Assembly (NCBI GenBank): GCA_023433305.1
Contig: JAEZCZ010000072.1
Location: forward strand, 1 to 12,459
From: Pseudomonadota bacterium
GTDB lineage: Bacteria > Pseudomonadota > Alphaproteobacteria > Sphingomonadales > Sphingomonadaceae
DNA: 12,459 nucleotides
Reading direction: 5' to 3'
Part shown: piece by piece, positions 5,864-11,842 of the stretch
Numbering within the stretch: the first letter of the stretch is position 1
Layout: every line of letters begins with the position of its first letter
The notes under the pieces: generated by a model
Database searches by the model: none
Told to the model about the DNA's origin: nothing
The model's input: only the letters and a program-made list of their open reading frames with translations
Program-made: the position numbers and the translations under genes

Positions 5864-6321
5864 GCATCGCCCAACGCCTCGCCGAACTCGGCATCGAGCT
5901 GCCCAAGGCCGCAGCGCCCGTCGCCGCTTACGTTCCCGTCGTCGTGTCGGGCCAGCTCGCCCATGTCTCGGGCCAGTTGCCGTTCGTCGATGGCCGTCTC
6001 GTGACGGGGCGACTGGGCGACGACGTCTCGCTCGAACAGGGCACCGCCGCGGCGCGCGCCTGCGGTCTGATGATCCTCGCGCAGCTCGAGGCCGCGCTCG
6101 GCTCGCTCGACCGCGTGGCGCGCGTGGTCAAGCTCGGCGCCTTCGTCAACTCGGCGGCCGACTTCACCGACCAGCCCAAGGTCGCCAACGGGGCGTCGGA
6201 GCTGATGGCCGAAGTCTTCGGCGAGGCGGGCAAGCACGCGCGCAGCGCGGTCGGGGTCCCGGTGCTGCCGCTCGGCGCCGCGGTCGAGGTCGACGCGATC
6301 GTCGAGATCCGGCCTGCCTGA
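5860..6321 (+). CDS. RidA-family (YjgF/YER057c/UK114) protein
   Basis: The 153-residue protein fits the longer RidA subgroup that begins with a helix (SIAQRLAELGIELP) before the chorismate-mutase-like fold. Conserved parts are VSGQLPFVDGRL (37-47), the helix with ARACGLMILAQLEAALGSLDRVARVVKL, and the C-terminal ARSAVGV-x-x-LPLGAAVEVDAIVEI. R128 corresponds to Arg105 of Escherichia coli RidA, the residue needed to hydrolyse reactive 2-aminoacrylate and other enamine/imine intermediates, so a deaminase role is possible. The long N-terminus means it may instead belong to an Rid group without proven activity. The start overlaps the HAD stop (ATGA). Its own stop overlaps the likely start of the next gene by eight bases. 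Confidence 0.9.
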   Translation: MSIAQRLAELGIELPKAAAPVAAYVPVVVSGQLAHVSGQLPFVDGRLVTGRLGDDVSLEQGTAAARACGLMILAQLEAALGSLDRVARVVKLGAFVNSAADFTDQPKVANGASELMAEVFGEAGKHARSAVGVPVLPLGAAVEVDAIVEIRPA

Positions 6322-7084
6322 CGAAGCGCTCGGCTCCGCGCCCGATCTCGCGCGGGTCGGCTGGCTGCGCGGCGTCACTTATGCCCATCGCGGGCTGCAC
6401 GGGCAGGGCCGAGTGGAGAACTCTCCCGCCGCCTTCAGGGCTGCCGTCGAAGCCGGGCTCGGCATCGAATGCGACGTCCAGCGCACCGCCGACGGCCGCG
6501 CCGCGGTGTTCCACGATTGGGAGCTCGACCGGCTGACCGACCAGGCCGGTCCCGTCGCCGTCCGGACCCTTGCCGATCTGGCACGGGTCCGTCTGAGCGG
6601 CTCCTCCGACACGATCCCGTCGCTCGCCGAACTGCTGGCGCTCGTGGCAGGGCGCGCGCCGTTGCTGATCGAGCTCAAGAGCCGCCGGGACATCCCCGTC
6701 GAGCCGCTGTGCCGCGCGGTGCAGGAGGATCTCGACGGCTATCCCGGCCGCCACGCGGTGATGAGCTTCGACCCGCGCGTCGGCCACTGGTTCGCGCGCC
6801 ATGCCCCGGCCACGGTGCGCGGGCTGGTGGTCAGCGAGAGCCTCGACCGGAGCTGGCGCGGGCCGCTCCGCCTGCGTCTTGCCGCCTGGCGTGCGAAGCC
6901 CGACTTCATCGCCTGCGACGTCCGCGACCTGCCAAGCCGCTTCGTCGCAGCACACCGCGCGCGTGGACGGCCTGTTCTCACCTGGACGGTGAACACACCG
7001 GCCTTGCGCGAACGCGCGATCGCATATGCCGACGGCTGGATCGCCGAAGCCGAAGGGGTCGCATCCGCGCTCGCCAAGCCCTAG
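6314..7084 (+). CDS. Glycerophosphodiester phosphodiesterase, probable non-standard start
   Basis: The protein has the GDPD family motifs (PF03009): YAHRGLHG with H25-R26, ENS at 35-37, IECDV with E52 and D54, FHDWELDRLT with H67, and IELKS and MSFDP further on. It would hydrolyse glycerophosphodiesters to glycerol 3-phosphate and an alcohol; no signal peptide is seen, so it is probably cytoplasmic. The catalytic HRG motif lies upstream of the first ATG, GTG or TTG in the frame: GTG at 6413 falls nine codons after H25. The true start must be earlier. CTG at 6314 gives a 256-residue protein with a normal-length N-terminus and overlaps the ridA stop. A frameshift near the start is the alternative explanation. 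Confidence 0.85.
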   Translation: MPDEALGSAPDLARVGWLRGVTYAHRGLHGQGRVENSPAAFRAAVEAGLGIECDVQRTADGRAAVFHDWELDRLTDQAGPVAVRTLADLARVRLSGSSDTIPSLAELLALVAGRAPLLIELKSRRDIPVEPLCRAVQEDLDGYPGRHAVMSFDPRVGHWFARHAPATVRGLVVSESLDRSWRGPLRLRLAAWRAKPDFIACDVRDLPSRFVAAHRARGRPVLTWTVNTPALRERAIAYADGWIAEAEGVASALAKP

Positions 7085-7093
7085 CTAGAGCGC

Positions 7094-8230
7094 ATGGCGG
7101 ACGGCGACCTCATCGCGCGAATCGTGCCCTCGGTCGGCGTGCTCCCGGCCGGCGAGTGGGACGCGCTCGCGGGCGGCGGCAACCCGTTCGTGAGCCACGC
7201 CTTCCTCACCGCGCTCGAGGATTCGGGCAGCGTCGGCCCCGGCACCGGCTGGAGCCCCGCGCCGCTGGTCATCGAAGGGCCCTCGGGCAACCTTCTCGCC
7301 GCGCTCCCCGCCTACCTCAAGGGCCACAGCCAAGGCGAATACGTGTTCGATCACGCCTGGGCCGACGCCTGGGAGCGCGCCGGCGGTGACTACTATCCCA
7401 AGCTCCAGATCGCCGTGCCGTTCACGCCCGCGACCGGCCCGCGGCTGCTGCTTTCGAGCGAGGCCTATGCCGCCCCGCTGCTCCGCGCCGCCGAAACGCT
7501 GTGCCGGCGCGAGGGGCTTTCCTCCGCGCACGCGACCTTCATCGAACCCGCGCAGCTTCCGTTGTTCGAGCGTGCGGGCTGGCTGGCGCGCAGCGACATC
7601 CAGTTCCACTGGCACAACCGGGGCTACGAAACCTTCGACGATTTCCTTGCTCAACTCTCGAGCCGCAAGCGCAAGGCCATCCGCAAGGAGCGCCAGGGCG
7701 CGCAGGAGGGGGTGCGGATTCGCCGCCTCTCGGGCGGCGACATCCGGCCCGAGCACTGGGATGCGTTCTGGCTGTTCTATCAGGACACCGGCTCGCGCAA
7801 ATGGGGCCATCCCTATCTGACCCGCGAGGCGTTCGAGCTGTTCGGACGCCGCATGGGCGATCAGGTCCTGCTCGTCCTCGCTTTCGCCGACGGAAGGCCC
7901 ATCGCCGGCGCGCTCAACTTCGTCGGCGCGGACGCGCTATACGGCCGCTATTGGGGCTGCCTCGCGGACAAGCCGTTTCTTCATTTCGAGCTGTGCTATT
8001 ACCAGGCCATCGACGCCGCCATCGAGCGCGGCCTCTCCCGCGTCGAGGCGGGCGCGCAGGGCGGCCACAAGCTCGCCCGCGGCTACGAACCGGTCCAGAC
8101 CCGTTCGATGCATTTCGTCGCCGACCCGGGCTTCAGGTCGGCCGTCGCCGAATTCCTCGAACGCGAACGCGCCGGCGTCGCGCAGGACCAGCTCTTTCTC
8201 GGCGAGCGAACCCCGTTCCGGAAAGCTTAA
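7094..8230 (+). CDS. FemAB-like / GNAT-fold acyltransferase (PF04339 type)
   Basis: The 378-residue protein fits the bacterial FemAB-like family often annotated as peptidoglycan biosynthesis/recognition or GNAT N-acetyltransferase. Family hallmarks are a near-N-terminal NPFVSHAFLTALEDSG (30-45), the basic SSRKRKAIRKERQ around residue 195, DTGSRKWGHPYLT, and a conserved C-terminal ARGYEPV-x-TRSMHF. The family is thought to transfer aminoacyl or acyl groups, but no substrate is known. It is the last gene of the operon, nine bases after the GDPD stop, without a strong ribosome binding site, so reinitiation is likely. Its TAA stop (8228-8230) overlaps the stop of the opposing Sel1 gene (8227-8229). 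Confidence 0.85.
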   Translation: MADGDLIARIVPSVGVLPAGEWDALAGGGNPFVSHAFLTALEDSGSVGPGTGWSPAPLVIEGPSGNLLAALPAYLKGHSQGEYVFDHAWADAWERAGGDYYPKLQIAVPFTPATGPRLLLSSEAYAAPLLRAAETLCRREGLSSAHATFIEPAQLPLFERAGWLARSDIQFHWHNRGYETFDDFLAQLSSRKRKAIRKERQGAQEGVRIRRLSGGDIRPEHWDAFWLFYQDTGSRKWGHPYLTREAFELFGRRMGDQVLLVLAFADGRPIAGALNFVGADALYGRYWGCLADKPFLHFELCYYQAIDAAIERGLSRVEAGAQGGHKLARGYEPVQTRSMHFVADPGFRSAVAEFLERERAGVAQDQLFLGERTPFRKA

Positions 8231-8559
8231 GCGGCGCGGCGTACGTCCTCGGCAAGCCACTGGCGCGCGCGGCGCTGGGCTTCGGCGATTTCGCGAGCGC
8301 TCATCTCGTCGGACACGTCGGCCCGGCACCAGGCCGCTTCCTCGTGGCCCGCGGCTGCGGCAAGGTTGAACCACTTGTGCGCTTCGATCAGGTCGGCGGC
8401 GACGCCGTGGCCGCCGGTCGAGAAGATAACGCCCAGGTCGTAGTAGGCTTCGATCTCGCCCGAGGCGGCGGCGGCGAGGCAGCGCGCGACGTGCAGGTCG
8501 GCAAGCTCCGGGTCGGCCGGACGGATCTTCGCGAATTCCTCGATCTTGACCAAGTCCAT
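8227..8559 (-). CDS. Small Sel1-repeat protein
   Basis: This 110-residue soluble protein contains one clear Sel1-like (SLR, TPR-related) repeat at about residues 38-75: EAYYDLGVIFSTGG, then VAADLIEAHKWFNLAAAAGHEEAA, where A-x-KWF-x-LAA-x-AGH is the typical core. It is followed by a second, degenerate helix pair ending AQRRARQWL. Sel1 repeats usually bind partner proteins; the partner is unknown. There is no signal peptide, so it is probably cytoplasmic. The start at 8559 is supported by GAGGAGA about seven bases upstream. Upstream lies a control region shared with the DksA gene, including a CtrA-like sequence and a GTTAAC inverted repeat. Confidence 0.83.
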   Translation of the reverse strand: MDLVKIEEFAKIRPADPELADLHVARCLAAAASGEIEAYYDLGVIFSTGGHGVAADLIEAHKWFNLAAAAGHEEAAWCRADVSDEMSAREIAEAQRRARQWLAEDVRRAA

Positions 8560-8623
8560 GATCGGTTCTCCTCTCGCCGCGGTCCCCCACCCCGGCCATG
8601 GCGCGATGTTTCGGCTCGCCCGG

Positions 8624-8660
8624 TCAAGAAATGGTTAACGCGCCGGCAAAATCGTTAACC
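8624..8660. promoter_or_regulatory. Inverted repeat and CtrA-like site in the sel1-dksA control region
   Basis: GGTTAACG (8633-8640) and CGTTAACC (8653-8660) form a perfect eight-base inverted repeat with centres 20 bases apart. On the minus strand TTAA (8638-8635), seven bases, then TTGA (8627-8624) matches the CtrA consensus TTAA-N7-TTAA except for one base. The sites lie 65-101 bases before the Sel1 start codon, a normal operator distance. The region between the two divergent start codons is 294 bases long and holds no further gene that I can support. Confidence 0.4.
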
Positions 8661-8681
8661 GCTTCCGCAAGCGGCTTTTTT
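8659..8681 (+). terminator. Rho-independent terminator-like hairpin upstream of dksA
   Basis: CCGCTT (8659-8664), loop CCGC, and AAGCGG (8669-8674) form a perfect six-pair stem followed by C and six T residues (8675-8681). This is a textbook intrinsic terminator on the plus strand. No plus-strand gene lies before it: the next upstream gene is Sel1 on the other strand. It therefore ends either an unseen small RNA or stray transcription, insulating the dksA promoter. It overlaps the right half of the GTTAAC inverted repeat by two bases. Confidence 0.6.
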
Positions 8682-8734
8682 GCGCGTGGGAAGCCATTCG
8701 GCAGGCCTGTCGATCGGAGTTTCCCGATTGCGGC

Positions 8735-8763
8735 TTGTGCCGGATTTTGGCTGCCCCTATAGG
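8735..8763 (+). promoter_or_regulatory. Likely promoter of the dksA-type gene
   Basis: TTGTGC (8735-8740), 17 bases, TATAGG (8758-8763) is a fair sigma-70-type promoter with optimal spacing and a good -10 box. Transcription from about 8770 would give a leader of some 84 bases, which contains a small hairpin GCCGG-TTTTGGG-CCGGC (8817-8833) just before the start region. Confidence 0.45.
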
Positions 8764-8853
8764 CCGCGCCAATTCGACCGGCGGCTGCAAGAGCGTGGGC
8801 CCCGGCGCGGGAGAAGGCCGGTTTTGGGCCGGCTCGCTTGGCGGAGTGGGTGA

Positions 8854-9312
8854 ATGGCGTCAGTCCCCAATGACGATATCGACATCCTTGCCAAGGCGAA
8901 GCGCGCGCTGAATCCGGATTACTCGCCGTCCGACGACGAAGAGTACATGTCGCCGCAGCAACTCAATTACTTCCGGGTCCTGCTGCTCGAATGGAAGAAG
9001 TCGATTCTCAGCGCTGCCGAGAACACGCTCCAGCTCCTCCAGGACGGCCCGATCCGCGAGCCCGACCTCAACGACCGCGCTTCGAGCGAGACCGACTGGG
9101 GCATCGAGCTGCGCACGCGTGACCGGCAGCGCAAGCTCATCGCCAAGATCGACGCGGCGCTACGCCGGATCGACGAGGGGGAATACGGCTGGTGCGAAGT
9201 CACCGGCGAGCCGATCGGCATCAACCGCCTGATCGCGCGCCCGATCGCCACGATGACGGTGGAAGCCCAGCAGGCGCACGAACGACGCGAAAAGGTTTCG
9301 CGCGACGACTGA
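8854..9312 (+). CDS. dksA: DksA-type RNA polymerase-binding transcription factor, one-cysteine form
   Basis: The 152-residue protein follows DksA along its length. The coiled-coil tip keeps D71, D74 and A76 in DLNDRAS, the same numbers as in Escherichia coli, where they act in the RNA polymerase secondary channel. The ELRTRDRQRKLIAKIDAAL helix and the globular domain GEYGWCEVTGEPIGINRL and ARPIA follow. Of the four zinc cysteines only C114 remains; positions 117, 135 and 138 are T, T and A. This matches the zinc-independent form known from alphaproteobacteria, so the protein is probably functional in ppGpp-dependent control of transcription. The 22 residues before the match to the fold are acidic and probably flexible. 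A weak GGAG lies before the start; a promoter-like sequence is at 8735-8763. Confidence 0.92.
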   Translation: MASVPNDDIDILAKAKRALNPDYSPSDDEEYMSPQQLNYFRVLLLEWKKSILSAAENTLQLLQDGPIREPDLNDRASSETDWGIELRTRDRQRKLIAKIDAALRRIDEGEYGWCEVTGEPIGINRLIARPIATMTVEAQQAHERREKVSRDD

Positions 9313-9348
9313 CCCGTTTCGGCACGCTTTGGTATTCGCGGCCCGCCG

Positions 9349-9363
9349 TTAACCAAGGGTTAG
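9349..9363 (+). promoter_or_regulatory. CtrA-like site before the PilZ gene
   Basis: TTAACCAAGGGTTAG is TTAA, seven bases, TTAG: one base from the CtrA consensus TTAA-N7-TTAA. It lies in the 128-base gap between the DksA and PilZ genes, 78 bases before the PilZ start codon, a usual place for an activator or repressor site. Short motifs like this can occur by chance. Confidence 0.35.
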
Positions 9364-9440
9364 CCAAGATTCGCGATAACCGCCGGCGATCGCAGGATTG
9401 TCAAACGCCTGCAAATACGGGAAGCCAGCCGCTCCAAGCC

Positions 9441-9824
9441 ATGAGCAACGTCGACACTCGCCAGGTCAATCGCGACAGCCTGTTCCTGCTCGCCCAGTTG
9501 CGGGTGGACGGCCAGGATACGCTTCATCGCGTCAAGGTTCGCAACCTCTCCGCCGGGGGCATGATGGCCGAAGGCGAGGTGCGCGTGATGCGCGGCGCGC
9601 TGGTGCGCGTCGAATTGCGCAACATCGGCTGGGTGGAAGGCTCGGTGGCGTGGAAGCAGGACAACCGCTTCGGGATCGCCTTCGTCGACGAGATCGACCC
9701 GACCGAAGTGCGTGGCAGCGGCGCCCCATCTGCGCCCGATTTCGAGCCGCCCCGCTACACCCGCCTGCACCATACGGCTCCCGGGTACCAGCAGGACGAT
9801 ACCTCGCGCCTGCGCAAGATCTGA
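9441..9824 (+). CDS. PilZ-domain protein (probable c-di-GMP receptor)
   Basis: The 127-residue protein is a single PilZ domain (PF07238) with a short tail. The c-di-GMP motif RxxxR is present as R7-QVN-R11, and the second motif N-x-S-x-x-G as N35-LSAGG-40; the WKQDNRFGIAF strand (71-81) is typical of the barrel. Both binding motifs are intact, so c-di-GMP binding is likely. Such stand-alone PilZ proteins control motility, adhesion or polysaccharide export through a partner not visible here. The tail after residue 90 is proline-rich and probably unstructured. The start at 9441 is the ATG just before the motif; the open frame upstream runs into the DksA gene without a family match. No strong ribosome binding site is seen. 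A CtrA-like site lies upstream. Confidence 0.87.
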   Translation: MSNVDTRQVNRDSLFLLAQLRVDGQDTLHRVKVRNLSAGGMMAEGEVRVMRGALVRVELRNIGWVEGSVAWKQDNRFGIAFVDEIDPTEVRGSGAPSAPDFEPPRYTRLHHTAPGYQQDDTSRLRKI

Positions 9825-9875
9825 CGGCGCCCCGCCGCGGTTGAACGCATTGGCGCGCGGGCCTAGCAAGAGCCG

Positions 9876-11348
9876 ATGGTTCGCTGGCTGATCGCTCCCG
9901 TCCTGGCGCTCGTCCTGTCCGGGTGCGGGGGCGGCGGCGATGGCGCGGTCGAGGTCGCCGTCATCGACACGCCTGAAAGCCTGTTCGCGGACGGCCTGCG
10001 CCTCTCGCCGGGAGCACAGCACTTGCGCGCGGCGACCGGCGCCGGCCTGGTCGCGCTCGACGCGCAGGGCGATGTGATTCCGGCGCTCGCCGATCGCTGG
10101 ATCGTCACCGACGATGGCCGCAGCTTCATCTTCCGCCTGCGCGACGGCGATTGGACGGACGGCCGCGAACTGACCGCGGAGAGCGTCCGCAACGCGCTGC
10201 GCGAACGGGTTCGCTCGCTGCGCGGCACCTCGCTCGGGCTCGATCTCGCGCCGATCGAGGAAATTCGCGCGATGGCCGGCCGGGTTGTGGAGATACGGCT
10301 TTCCGCCCCCGTGCCGATGCTGCTCCAGCTTCTCGCGCAGCCCGAGCTCACGCTGGCGCGCGGCGGTGACGACGGCGCCGGCAACGGTCCGATGACGCTC
10401 GAGCGCGACGGGGCCACCGCGGTGCTGGAGATGAAGCCGCCCGAGGCGCGGGGCATCCCCGAAGAACCCGAATGGGAGCGCTACGTCCGCGCCATCGAGC
10501 TGCGCGCGGCGAGCGGGGAGGAGGCGATCGCCCAGTTCGACGAGGGCACGGTCGACGTCGTGCTCGGCGGCCGCCTCGCGCAGCTTCCTCTCGTCGATAC
10601 CGGCCCGCTGTCGCGCGGCACGGTCCGCATCGATCCGGCGCTCGGCCTGTTCGGATTGCGCGTGCGCCGCTCGGAAGGGTTCCTCGGTACCGCGCAAGGG
10701 CGCGAGGCGATTGCCATGGCCCTCGACCGCGAAGCCTTGATCGGGCCGTTCAACATCGGCGGCTGGGTGCCGACGACCCGCGTGGTCGCGCCCGGGCTGC
10801 CGTCCGACCCCGGATATATCGCCGAACGCTGGACCGGGCGAACCATCGCCGAAACCCGCGCGGAAGCGGCGCGGCGCGTCGCCGCCTGGGCGCGATCGAG
10901 CGGGAATGAGCCGCGCCTGACCTTGGCGCTCGGGGAGGGGGCCGGGCTCGACATCCTGTTCCGCGAGCTCAACGCCCAGCTCGCCACGATCGGCGTACGC
11001 CTCGAGCGCGTTCCCGAGGACAGCGACGACGCCGATCTCACGCTGATCGACCGGGTCGCCCGCTACGCCGACTCGCGCTGGTTCCTCAACCAGTTCCACT
11101 GCTCGCTGTCGGGCGGCCTCTGCTCCGCCGAGGCCGACGCGCTGGTCCGCGATTCGATCGTCCAGACCGATCCGGCCGTGAAGGCGAGCCTGCTCGCCCA
11201 GGCCGAGGCCGAGCTGACGCTCGCCAACCTCTACATCCCGATCGGCTCGCCGTTGCGCTTCTCGCTGGTGCGCGGCGGCGTCGAGGGGTTCGTCGGCAAC
11301 GCCTGGGCGTTCCATCCCTTGCCGCCGCTCGCCGTCATACCCAGATAA
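9876..11348 (+). CDS. Extracellular solute-binding lipoprotein, peptide/SBP_bac_5 type
   Basis: This 490-residue protein begins with a lipoprotein signal peptide: positively charged R3, hydrophobic residues 4-14 and the lipobox L14-SGC17, so C17 should be lipidated after cleavage. The mature part fits the peptide/nickel-binding family 5 (PF00496): IPALADRWIVTDDGRSFIFRLRDG, then DWTDGRELTAESVRNAL, and REAIAMALDREALIG in the second half. These periplasmic proteins normally hand oligopeptides to an ABC transporter, but no permease or ATPase gene is nearby, so the protein works with a distant transporter or has another role. The usual glycine and tryptophan positions are kept and the length is only slightly short. 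A promoter-like TTGAAC-N17-TAGCAA (9841-9869) would start RNA at or very near the ATG. Confidence 0.85.
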   Translation: MVRWLIAPVLALVLSGCGGGGDGAVEVAVIDTPESLFADGLRLSPGAQHLRAATGAGLVALDAQGDVIPALADRWIVTDDGRSFIFRLRDGDWTDGRELTAESVRNALRERVRSLRGTSLGLDLAPIEEIRAMAGRVVEIRLSAPVPMLLQLLAQPELTLARGGDDGAGNGPMTLERDGATAVLEMKPPEARGIPEEPEWERYVRAIELRAASGEEAIAQFDEGTVDVVLGGRLAQLPLVDTGPLSRGTVRIDPALGLFGLRVRRSEGFLGTAQGREAIAMALDREALIGPFNIGGWVPTTRVVAPGLPSDPGYIAERWTGRTIAETRAEAARRVAAWARSSGNEPRLTLALGEGAGLDILFRELNAQLATIGVRLERVPEDSDDADLTLIDRVARYADSRWFLNQFHCSLSGGLCSAEADALVRDSIVQTDPAVKASLLAQAEAELTLANLYIPIGSPLRFSLVRGGVEGFVGNAWAFHPLPPLAVIPR

Positions 11349-11369
11349 GACACCCGAGAGGACACGCGC

Positions 11370-11771
11370 ATGGATCAACCGCAACGACCGCGTCCGATGA
11401 CGATGCCGACCGGCCGCGATCCGGCCGCCGTCCGCCAGCGCATCGAAGCGATGGAGCGCCTCCTCGAACGCAGCTTCACGATTCCCGGCATCAACCAGCC
11501 GATCGGTCTCGACGCGCTCGCCGGCCTCGTGCCGGTCGTCGGCGATGTCGTCGCGGCGGCGCTCGGCGCCTACATCATCTGGGAAGCCAACAACGTCGGC
11601 CTGCCGAAGTGGAAGCTGTGGCGCATGGCGGGCAACGTGGCGTTCGACAGCGCGGTCGGCGCGATTCCGGTCGCGGGCGACCTGTTCGACTTCATGTTCC
11701 GCTCGAACACGCGCAACCTGCGCATCGTCAAGCGCCACCTCGACAAGCACCACCCCTTGATCGAGCAATAG
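11370..11771 (+). CDS. DUF4112 membrane protein
   Basis: The 133-residue protein has a basic N-terminal helix with RQRIEAMERLLERSFTIPG. Two similar hydrophobic elements follow, GLVPVVGDVVAAALGAYIIWEA (about 52-73) and VGAIPVAGDLFDFMFRSNTRN (about 94-114), each holding the P-V-x-GD turn. It ends in a charged helix (LRIVKRHLDKHH). This repeated layout is the signature of DUF4112 (PF13430), a family of unknown function probably anchored in the inner membrane. The start at 11370 follows GAGAGGA (11355-11361) at eight bases. It lies 21 bases after the lipoprotein stop on the same strand, so the two are probably cotranscribed, and 71 bases before mutS. Confidence 0.85.
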   Translation: MDQPQRPRPMTMPTGRDPAAVRQRIEAMERLLERSFTIPGINQPIGLDALAGLVPVVGDVVAAALGAYIIWEANNVGLPKWKLWRMAGNVAFDSAVGAIPVAGDLFDFMFRSNTRNLRIVKRHLDKHHPLIEQ

Positions 11772-11842
11772 CGCCCTATCCGCAGCAAATCCCGCTCCCA
11801 CCGGTGACTCGGGGCGGCGCGGTCCGCTAACTCGCGGGCGCG

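Noticed and set aside
6413..7084. Glycerophosphodiesterase starting at GTG 6413
   Set aside because: This start removes the catalytic HRG and part of the fold although the frame and family match continue upstream.
8842..8870. tRNA D-arm-like sequence (GGCGGAGTGGGTGAATGGCG)
   Set aside because: No acceptor stem, anticodon arm or T arm can be fitted, and the start of the DksA coding region overlaps it.
9360..11801. Very long minus-strand open frame of 813 codons
   Set aside because: It lies opposite the PilZ, lipoprotein and DUF4112 genes, which have clear family motifs. Its product is a low-complexity Arg/Ala/Glu-rich string, typical of an antisense frame in GC-rich DNA.
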